A model generated the notes under the pieces. That model ran no database searches and was not told where the DNA came from. It saw only the letters and a program-made list of their open reading frames with translations. The translations under genes were made by a program, and so were the position numbers. 7,316 nucleotides of DNA from an uncultured Campylobacter sp. (GTDB taxonomy: Bacteria > Campylobacterota > Campylobacteria > Campylobacterales > Campylobacteraceae). Positions within the stretch are counted from its first letter, which is position 1. Each line of letters starts with the position of its first letter. The stretch spans positions 1 to 7,316 of the forward strand of contig NZ_CALIII010000163.1 of NCBI RefSeq assembly GCF_938018145.1, given 5' to 3'. This document shows positions 1-4,877 of the stretch, piece by piece.

Positions 1-130
1 CCTCTTTTTCGCCCGCTTTTATAGAGCGCGTTTCAAATTTATCCGGGTCAAATTTCAGATCCGCCGCCTGCGCGCTAAGTGCTACGCACAGGCAAGCCGC
101 CGCGCCAAATGCAAGCGTCCTTTTTTTCAT
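1..130 (-). CDS. Exported protein of unknown function, N-terminal fragment (runs off left edge)
   Basis: Only the first 43 codons are inside the window; the gene continues to the left. The ATG (reverse complement of 128-130) is preceded by a good ribosome binding site, AAAGGAAG at 136-143, five bases away. The N-terminus is a clear Sec signal peptide: MKKR, then an Ala/Leu/Cys-rich hydrophobic stretch (residues 5-18), then SAQAAD with an A-x-A cleavage site near residue 22. No lipobox precedes either cysteine. The visible mature part (DLKFDPDKFETRSIKAGEKE) is too short to assign. It faintly recalls the start of secreted tannase/feruloyl-esterase-like alpha/beta hydrolases of anaerobes, but that is a memory-based guess. 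It lies 52 bp after the binding-protein gene on the same strand, so the two are probably co-transcribed with a stem-loop between them. Confidence 0.75.
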   Translation of the reverse strand, partial: MKKRTLAFGAAACLCVALSAQAADLKFDPDKFETRSIKAGEKE

Positions 131-144
131 CTTTGCTTCCTTTT

Positions 145-170
145 GATTTTGCCCGTTTACCGGCAAAATC
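145..170 (-). other. Intercistronic stem-loop between the binding-protein gene and the next exported protein gene
   Basis: GATTTTGCC (145-153) and GGCAAAATC (162-170) are a perfect 9-bp inverted repeat with an 8-base loop. On the minus-strand transcript it begins 13 nt after the binding-protein stop codon and ends just before the ribosome binding site of the following gene. No U-tract follows on either strand, so it is not a standard intrinsic terminator. A role in 3'-end protection or in setting unequal expression of the two genes is inference. Confidence 0.55.
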
Positions 171-182
171 GCTCAAATTTGA

Positions 183-1202
183 CTATTTGCTACCGTCCGG
201 GTTTAGCCCTTTTAGGATGTAGTCAAACTCCGCGTCGCTAAGGTCGTAGTTCATAAATTTCTTATAAAACGCCTTAGTTTGGGCTTTTACGTCGACGTCT
301 TTAAAGAGCTCCGGCTGAACGATAGTAGCCGCCCATAAAATTTGCAGCGCAGACTCCGCGCCGTATCTATCCCAGCTAAACACGCCTTTTGGGTTGCCGT
401 AGACTTTTTTGTTTTTGACCGCTTTTAGCCCTGCAAATACGGGATCGGCGTAGATTTTCTCAACCGCTTTTTGGTTATCCGCGCCGCCAACGATGATGAT
501 ATCAGGGTCTGCCGCCACGATCTCTTCAGCCGTGATTTCTATCATGCTGCCCTCTTTTTGCACCGCGTTTTTACCGCCCGCGTATTTCACCCACGTGTCG
601 ATGATCGTTTTGGTGCCGTCGATTTTTAGCAGGTTCGCGCCGCCTACGATGTGTAGCACTTTAGGGCGCGCAGCGTCGTCTAGTTTGTTCGTGCGCTCGG
701 TGACTAGCGCGATGTTTGCATCTAGGTTTTCGTTTAGCTCTTTTGCCTTGCTAGCTGCGTCGCCGCCGATTAGCTCAGCCGTTAGCAGCACGCTTTTTTT
801 CATATCGTCGTAGTCGCGAAATATCGCGTTTACCGCGTTAAATCCGTTTTTAGTAAGATTTTCTTGGAAATTTTTATTTGACACGACGACTACGTCCGGG
901 GCTAGTTTAACGAGCTCCTCGATCTGGATGTCGTTGCCGTTTAGCGCGGCCGGCACCTCTGCGATGCGAGGGTAAATCGCGGCAAACCACTTATTTTTCT
1001 TGATGAGATCGGTCGTAGTTACGATCTTATCCGCGCCGCCTAGCACCAAGATCACTTGGTTGTTTGCGTGCCAAAGCGCGGCTATCTTTTGCGTTTTGGC
1101 CGGGATTTTGACCTCGTTACCGGTCATATCGGTGACGGTTTTTACCTCGGCTCCTAGCGCGACGATAGCGCTTAAAAGCAACGTCGTGAGAAATTTTTTC
1201 AT
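183..1202 (-). CDS. Periplasmic substrate-binding protein of an ABC transporter, FecB/BtuF (class III) type
   Basis: 339 residues, the normal size for the Fe-siderophore/cobalamin/metal-chelate binding-protein class (periplasmic binding protein 2 fold, PF01497). A Sec signal peptide covers residues 1-18 (MKKFLTTLLLSAIVALGA, cut before EVKTV). Family features follow: the opening strand TDMTGNEVKIP (24-34), KIAALWHANN (39-48), IEELVKLAPDVVVV (94-107), a long charged linker helix (about 140-175), EEIVAADPDIIIVGG (226-240) and VKNKKVYGNPKGVFSWDRYG (262-281). The start is fixed by AAGGAG at 1209-1214, six bases before the ATG. The protein would capture a ligand in the periplasm and pass it to a permease/ATPase pair, but neither is in the window. 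The cargo is not readable from the sequence: iron siderophore, heme, corrinoid, nickel and molybdate/tungstate binders all share this fold (H. influenzae MolA is a molybdate/tungstate member). A shared promoter element with fdhF makes a metal used in formate or hydrogen metabolism attractive, as inference only. Confidence 0.88.
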   Translation of the reverse strand: MKKFLTTLLLSAIVALGAEVKTVTDMTGNEVKIPAKTQKIAALWHANNQVILVLGGADKIVTTTDLIKKNKWFAAIYPRIAEVPAALNGNDIQIEELVKLAPDVVVVSNKNFQENLTKNGFNAVNAIFRDYDDMKKSVLLTAELIGGDAASKAKELNENLDANIALVTERTNKLDDAARPKVLHIVGGANLLKIDGTKTIIDTWVKYAGGKNAVQKEGSMIEITAEEIVAADPDIIIVGGADNQKAVEKIYADPVFAGLKAVKNKKVYGNPKGVFSWDRYGAESALQILWAATIVQPELFKDVDVKAQTKAFYKKFMNYDLSDAEFDYILKGLNPDGSK

Positions 1203-1226
1203 CTTTTGCTCCTTGTGAAATGTAAA

Positions 1227-1232
1227 TTTATA
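1227..1232 (-). promoter_or_regulatory. Candidate -10 element of the binding-protein gene
   Basis: Reading the minus strand, TATAAA lies 25 bases upstream of the ATG in a very AT-rich stretch, directly abutting the nearer copy of the shared element (1232-1252). A protein bound there would overlap the promoter, as expected for repression. In such AT-rich DNA other hexamers would also do, and no convincing -35 is visible, which is common in Campylobacter. Confidence 0.3.
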
Positions 1233-1252
1233 ATATTACAAAAATGCATATT
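1232..1252. promoter_or_regulatory. Candidate operator, copy 1 (AATAT-N10-CATATT)
   Basis: Inverted-repeat half-sites AATAT and ATATT separated by 11 bases. The same 21-bp arrangement recurs at 1264-1284 and upstream of fdhF at 3679-3699. Outward extension is also nearly symmetric here (TATAATAT on the left, ATATTAAA on the right). The regulator is unknown. Confidence 0.45.
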
Positions 1253-1263
1253 AAAATTTGTGG

Positions 1264-1284
1264 AATATTACAGAAAAGCATATT
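1264..1284. promoter_or_regulatory. Candidate operator, copy 2 (AATAT-N10-CATATT)
   Basis: Second copy of the element, 32 bp further from the binding-protein gene. It has identical half-sites and a spacer (TACAGAAAAG) that differs from copy 1 (TACAAAAATG) at two positions. Confidence 0.45.
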
Positions 1285-1344
1285 AAAATAAGATATATTT
1301 TTTAAAATTTAATCAAGAAGCGAATTTAAAAGCTAAATTTAAGC

Positions 1345-1373
1345 AGCCCCGCCAGCGGTTTGCGAACGGGGCT
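1345..1373 (-). terminator. Hairpin just after fdhF, possible terminator
   Basis: AGCCCCG (1345-1351) and CGGGGCT (1367-1373) form a perfect GC-rich 7-bp stem with a 15-base loop, starting five bases after the fdhF stop codon. The bases that follow on the transcript (GCUUAAAUUUAG) are only moderately U-rich, so termination may be partial. It separates fdhF from the promoter of the binding-protein gene. Confidence 0.5.
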
Positions 1374-1378
1374 AAAAA

Positions 1379-3637
1379 TCACTCGTGGTGATAGTCGTCG
1401 TAGATGACCTTGTTGGTTTGGAATTTGATGCGTTTTAGCTCGCGAATACGCAAAAATTCATCCTCCTCGATCCTTTGGATCTGGATGGCGGCCTTAAAGG
1501 TCGGGGTCTTACTGATGAAGTCCCAGCCGTTGCTCGTTAGCTCGTTGCAGCAGCTCTCCCAGTAGTGGTAGGTCATCTGGATGACGCCGTCCGGGACGAT
1601 GCCCGTGACGTCTGCTTTGACGACGATGTAGCCGTATCTACTCCACGCTTTGATGAAGTCTCCTTGTTTGATGCCGTAGCGCTCGGCTAGCGCAGGATTC
1701 ATCTCCGCGATAGGCCCGATACTGTCGCCGCCCTCTTCGATAGCTTTTGAGCGTCTAGTCATGACGCCGCCGGCGTACTGATAGACTTTACGCGTAGTTA
1801 GCAGCTGTATCGGATACTCGGCATCTGTCGGCTCGTCCACGCTACCGGCCATCACTTCGTACTCAGGCGGTAAATTTACGCGTTTAGCAAACTCGGCTTT
1901 TGCCGGCTCGATATCTGCGACGCTCTTTACGTGCAAGCAAGGGATAAATTTACCTTTGCCGTCGGGCGTAAAGAATTTTTTGTCTAGATATAGGCTCTGC
2001 CCACCCATGTCGTTTTCATCAGGGCACGGCCAGTGTAGCCCGTGGTGCTTTTTAATGCGGTAGTAGCTCATGCCGCCGTATCTTCTAGGGTCGCACTTGC
2101 GTACTTCTTCCCAAATTTCTTCAGGCGAGTTAAAGTTAAATCCCTCTGTCGCTCCGAGCCTTCGCGCGATCTCGCAGATGATCCACCAGTCTTGTCTGGC
2201 GTCTCCTGGAGGCGTGATGACGTGCTCGTTGTGCTGGACGCGGCGCTCGGCGTTAGCGTAGAGGCCCTCTTTTTCGCTACTTGCCACACCCGGTAGCACG
2301 ACGTCGGCTTTACGCGACGTTTCGGTTAAAAATATATCCTGAACCACGTACATATCGACCTTTGAGATCGCTTTTAGGAAGTGGTTGGTATTTGGGTCGG
2401 TTACGACCGGGTTTTCGCCCATCGTCCAGAAAAAGTGCACCCTGCCGTCAAGGATGGCGTTTGGCACTTCGGTTTTATGGATGCCGATTTTACCGTTTAG
2501 GAAGCCTGGCTCTAGATGCCAAACCTGCTCGAACCACTCGCGCTGTTTCGGATCGGTTACCGAGCCTAAATTTGGGAAAATATTTGGCAACACGCCCATA
2601 TCGCAGCAGCCTTGGACGTTTTCTTGACCGCGTATCGGTAGGTCGCCGCTGCCTAGCTCGCAGATATTTCCCGTTAAAAGGAATAAATTTGATATATCGC
2701 AAACCGCGCCCACGCCGTGGTTAAAGTGCGTGACGCCCATACCGTGCGTGATGACGGCCGGACGGATAGTCGCGTACATGCGAGCCGCTTTTCTCACGTC
2801 CTCAGGGTTTAGATTGGTGTAGCTAGCGATGGCTTCAGGCGAATAGTCCTTGACCGCTTCGCGTACGTATTCCACGCCCTTGGTGCATTCGTTTACGAAG
2901 TCCCAGTTAACTAAATTTTCCTCGAAAATAACGTAAATCAGCGAGTTTATAACCGCGATATTGTGCTCGGGCGCTAGCTGCAAATGCACGTCCGCTCGGC
3001 TGGCAAATTCCGTTTTTATCGGGTCTACCACGATGAGCTTAGCGCCGCGGTTTAGCGCGCGCTGTATGTGCATCGCCGCGATCGGGTGGCCGTTTTCGGG
3101 GTTTGAGCCGATCATCAAGATACAATTACTATAAGGTCCGATCTCCGTGAAGCTGTTTGTCGCCGCTCCGTTACCGATTGTTTTGGCAAGACCTGCCACA
3201 GTCGGAGCGTGTCAAATTCTAGCGCAGTGGTCGACGTTGTTCGTGCCGATTACGGCGCGCATTACCTTTTGCGCGACGTAGTTGTCCTCTAACGTACAGC
3301 GAGCCGAGTAGTTGCCTACTAGCGCGTCGGGGCCGTATTTTTCCTTGACCTCTTTCATCTTTGCGACGACTAGATCAAGCGCTTCGTCCCAGCTAGCCTC
3401 CTCAAAATCTCCATCCTTGCTAAATACGCCGTCTTTTTTGCGGATTAGCGGTTTTGTCAGTCTATCGGGCGCCCCCACGTAGTCCCAGCCGTAAAAGCCC
3501 TTTAAGCACAGATTTCCCTGATTTACGGGGTTATCCTGCACTCCAAGCGCGCTTCTTATCACGTTGTTTTCGACGTGAAGCTCGACCTGACAGCCCGTGC
3601 CGCAGTACGGGCATATGACTTTGCCAGTCTTTGTCAT
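1379..3637 (-). CDS. fdhF: Selenocysteine formate dehydrogenase, FDH-H type (UGA at 3212-3214 read as Sec)
   Basis: 752 residues including one selenocysteine. It oxidises formate to CO2 at a molybdenum or tungsten bis-pterin centre with one [4Fe-4S] cluster. The start is the ATG at 3637, five bases after AAAGGAG (3643-3649). The protein begins directly with the cluster site CPYCGTGC (Cys9, 12, 16) and NLCLKG (Cys44, Lys46), with no Tat signal, so it should be cytoplasmic like E. coli FdhF (715 aa). The active site reads NVDHCARI-U-HAPTVAGL: Sec142, His143, and Arg336 in RGQENVQG match E. coli U140, H141 and R333 from memory. The C-terminal pterin-binding domain carries MTYHYWESCCNELT, close to the E. 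coli MTYQWWIGACNELV. The frame is unbroken across the UGA and a SECIS follows, so this is not a pseudogene. No electron-transfer subunit or hydrogenase gene is adjacent; a formate hydrogenlyase or an NAD/quinone-linked partner would be encoded elsewhere. Its promoter region carries two candidate operators. Confidence 0.95.
3165..3208 (-). promoter_or_regulatory. Bacterial SECIS element in fdhF mRNA
   Basis: Starting three bases after the UGA, GCTCCG (3208-3203) pairs perfectly with CGGAGC (3170-3165), forming the base of the structure. At the tip TGGCA (3198-3194) pairs with TGCCA (3188-3184) around a loop reading GGTCT. The loop motif GGUC begins exactly 18 nt after the UGA, the same distance as in E. 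coli fdhF (whose tip is UGCA-GGUC-UGCA). SelB would bind this hairpin with Sec-tRNA. The element overlaps codons for HAPTVAGLAKTIGNG, so it is under double constraint. Confidence 0.9.
3212..3214 (-). other. fdhF: In-frame UGA selenocysteine codon of fdhF
   Basis: The reverse complement reads TGA between ATT (Ile141) and CAC (His143). The flanking protein sequence on both sides belongs to one continuous FDH alpha subunit, and the position equals Sec140 of E. coli FdhF. The frame is kept (the next sense codons CAC GCT CCG ACT GTG continue the family consensus). Confidence 0.95.
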
Positions 3638-3653
3638 TTTTTCTCCTTTCCCG

Positions 3654-3672
3654 ATGTGCAAAATTTGCACAT
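3654..3672. promoter_or_regulatory. Perfect 19-bp palindrome in the fdhF leader, candidate operator
   Basis: ATGTGCAAAATTTGCACAT has two 9-base arms that are exact reverse complements around one central base. It lies 16 bp upstream of the fdhF ATG, just outside the Shine-Dalgarno, where the transcription start would be expected if the AT-rich stretch at about 3673-3690 holds the -10. It may be a repressor site or, in RNA, a small hairpin near the ribosome binding site. I do not recognise the regulator; it is not a CRP/FNR-type consensus. Confidence 0.5.
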
Positions 3673-3678
3673 TTATTA

Positions 3679-3699
3679 AATATGAAATATTCGCATATT
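3679..3699. promoter_or_regulatory. Candidate operator, fdhF copy (AATAT-N10-CATATT)
   Basis: Same 21-bp arrangement as the two sites before the binding-protein gene; here the arms extend to a perfect 7-bp inverted repeat, AAATATG and CATATTT (3678-3700) with a 9-base spacer. It sits 42 bp upstream of the fdhF start, overlapping the probable promoter. Shared control with the gene at 183-1202 is inferred. Confidence 0.45.
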
Positions 3700-3918
3700 T
3701 GTCCTTAAAAGATAATAAATTCTCTTAATATCACAAACCAGTTTCTAAATTTAAGATTTAATTTATATTGTATATCTGTAAACAAAGCCGAAATAGCTGT
3801 AAAATCGCAATTTCTAGCGTATCATTTTAGTTACTTATAAAGGCGTATTGAGAGATTTTATTAAGATTAGAATTAGTTATTGTATTAATGTAACTTAAAA
3901 TTCTACTTCCACGCTTAA

Positions 3919-4188
3919 TCAAATTTGATCCGTTTGTGAGGCGTAAAGCGAGCAAAAACGGTTAAATTTGCAAGATTAAATTTGAGTCGTTTCTGATAGG
4001 GCGAGCGTTTTGGCGTTAAATTTATTTTTAATTATTTTGGAGCACGGCAAATTTAAAGTGGGTTTCGGCGGTCAAATTTGACCGCCGACTCGGCAAAACA
4101 AAATTTTATTTCGCGAGCAAGCCGCGTAAATTTAGTCAAATTTGACTCGTTTGCCAGCCGTCAGTCTGCAAAACCGAGTCAAATTTGA
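3919..4188. repeat. Cluster of four TCAAATTTGA palindromes
   Basis: Exact copies of the self-complementary 10-mer lie at 3919-3928, 4072-4081, 4136-4145 and 4179-4188. Three are embedded in GTCAAATTTGAC, and the last two share the 5' context AGTCAAATTTGAC. Near-matches (TTAAATTTGA) lie at about 3976. Further exact copies elsewhere in the window are at 173-182, 4853-4862, 5128-5137 (inside ciaB), 6841-6850 and 6876-6885. Confidence 0.8.
4066..4087. repeat. Perfect 22-bp palindrome containing TCAAATTTGA
   Basis: CGGCGG flanks TCAAA on the left and the exact complement TTTGA-CCGCCG follows, giving 11-base arms without a spacer. As RNA it would form a strong hairpin with at least 9 paired bases. 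No U-tract follows on either strand, so it is not a classical terminator. Confidence 0.75.
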
Positions 4189-4201
4189 CGCGTTATTAAA
4201 G

Positions 4202-4218
4202 AGCTTGGCGAGCCAGCT
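4202..4218 (-). terminator. Weak hairpin downstream of the thioesterase gene, possible terminator
   Basis: On the transcript AGCTGG and CCAAGCT can pair with one bulged base around a short CTCG loop, followed by CUUUAAUAA. It lies about 27 bases after the stop codon, a suitable place, but the stem is short and imperfect and the U-run poor. Confidence 0.25.
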
Positions 4219-4244
4219 TGCTCCAGACCCTTAAGCCGAACGGA

Positions 4245-4661
4245 TCAAAATCCGTGCGCTTTTTTTAACTCCGGATCGATCGGTTTTTTCGCGCCGTCCT
4301 TAGTCACGCTCACGTAGGTCGCGATCGCGGATGTCACGTGTATGCACTCGCGAAAGCCCGCCGCATTTAGCCGCTGCGCCGTGACTTCGATCTTGGTTTT
4401 GATCGAGGTGTTGCCCACTTCCGTTATCTTGGCGTAGCAGCTCACGACGTCGCCGACGAAAACGGGCTGTTTAAATATAATCTCTTGCATCGAGATCGTC
4501 ACGACGCGCTCGGGAGCCACTTCTCGCGCGGCCTGAGCTCCGGCAAGGTCGATCTGGCTTAGTATCCAGCCGCCAAATATATTTCCCGCAGAGTTGGTAT
4601 CTTTTGGCAAGGCGACTTGCTTCATGCGCGGTTCGCCCATGCCTTCTAATGTTTTTTCCAT
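4245..4661 (-). CDS. yciA: Hotdog-fold acyl-CoA thioesterase, YciA type
   Basis: 138 residues, the usual length for single-domain YciA thioesterases, cytosolic enzymes that hydrolyse acyl-CoA to free acid and CoA. The signature MKQVALPKDTNSAGNIFGGW (13-32) followed by ILSQIDLAGA (33-42) is the family hallmark: Asn23 and Asp38 in SQID correspond to the active-site region of YciA (SQMD in H. influenzae and E. coli). The remainder follows the beta-sheet pattern VVTISMQEIIF, VFVGDVVSCYAKI, SIKTKIEVTAQ, TSAIATYVSVTKDG. The Campylobacter jejuni orthologue has, as far as I recall, a solved structure. The ATG is preceded by AAAGGA at 4667-4672, five bases away. It appears to be transcribed alone: 216 bp separate it from ciaB upstream and about 600 bp from fdhF downstream. 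A role in CoA recycling or membrane lipid balance is family knowledge, not visible here. Confidence 0.93.
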   Translation of the reverse strand: MEKTLEGMGEPRMKQVALPKDTNSAGNIFGGWILSQIDLAGAQAAREVAPERVVTISMQEIIFKQPVFVGDVVSCYAKITEVGNTSIKTKIEVTAQRLNAAGFRECIHVTSAIATYVSVTKDGAKKPIDPELKKAHGF

Positions 4662-4738
4662 TTTTATCCTTTCTATTTTTATTTAATTTTGCAAATTTAG
4701 CGACAATCCGCCGCATTTGGCTTATTTTGTGTCAAGCC

Positions 4739-4756
4739 CGAGTTAAATTTGACTCG
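4739..4756. repeat. Near-perfect 18-bp palindrome between ciaB and the thioesterase gene
   Basis: CGAGTTAAATTTGACTCG is symmetric except for one T/G pair, a variant of the TCAAATTTGA family with CGAG/CTCG arms. It lies about 80 bp upstream of the thioesterase start. The rest of the 4662-4877 gap shows a second exact TCAAATTTGA at 4853-4862, just after the ciaB stop, and no gene. Confidence 0.6.
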
Positions 4757-4877
4757 AAAAACCCGCGTCTTTATAACCCAAATTTAGCGTCAAAAAGGTG
4801 CGGGTCCGCTCACTAAAGGCAAACTTACAGCCCAATCAGCCGCGAGCTAATGTCAAATTTGACGTCGTAAACGCGCC

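Larger units (their letters stand above)
1232..1289. repeat. Tandem pair of about 26-bp direct repeats upstream of the binding-protein gene
   Basis: The blocks at 1232-1257 and 1264-1289 match at 24 of 26 positions and are offset by exactly 32 bp (about three helical turns). Each contains AATATTACA, a short variable A-rich stretch, then GCATATTAAAA. The pair occupies the promoter zone 30-87 bp upstream of the start codon. Two near-identical sites on the same helix face suggest cooperative binding by a regulator; this is inference. Confidence 0.65.
3701..4244. other. Long intergenic region without a recognisable gene
   Basis: About 540 bp between the thioesterase stop and the fdhF promoter. 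I find no ORF with a ribosome binding site and family resemblance, and no tRNA. The part at about 3701-3910 is strongly AT-rich and looks like ordinary upstream DNA. The part at 3911-4200 has a different texture: it is a mosaic of AAATTT words, with four perfect TCAAATTTGA copies, one inside a 22-bp palindrome. It could be decayed sequence, a repeat-rich 3' region, or hold an unannotated small RNA; nothing decides between these. Confidence 0.6.

Noticed and set aside
493..1218. Plus-strand frames of 106 and 72 codons opposite the binding-protein gene
   Set aside because: These Ser/Ala-rich translations are antisense shadows of a clear periplasmic binding protein.
2281..2724. 147-codon plus-strand frame and other small frames within 2040-2730
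   Set aside because: They are shadows of fdhF in other frames; their residue composition (Arg/Leu/Pro rich) is that of out-of-frame translation.
3212..3214. Premature stop splitting the formate dehydrogenase (pseudogene, or two genes)
   Set aside because: The TGA is at the family Sec position, the frame continues with conserved residues, and a SECIS hairpin with correct spacing follows.
3638..3670. Upstream GTG start for fdhF at 3670
   Set aside because: It lies inside the 19-bp palindrome, has no Shine-Dalgarno, and would add MQILHIGKGEK, which is simply the translated leader and ribosome binding site. The ATG at 3637 has AAAGGAG five bases upstream.
3919..4188. CRISPR-like array from regularly recurring TCAAATTTGA
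   Set aside because: The repeat is only 10-14 bp, spacing is irregular (153, 64 and 43 bp), and there are no cas genes.
4730..4735. Perfect -35 hexamer TTGACA on the minus strand upstream of the thioesterase gene
   Set aside because: No -10-like hexamer occurs 16-18 bases downstream (the sequence there is GGCGGA), and Campylobacter promoters rarely depend on a -35 box.
4761..4805. ACCCGC / GCGGGT inverted repeat between ciaB and the thioesterase gene
   Set aside because: Only 6 bp with a loop of more than 30 bases and no U-tract; not enough to call a terminator.
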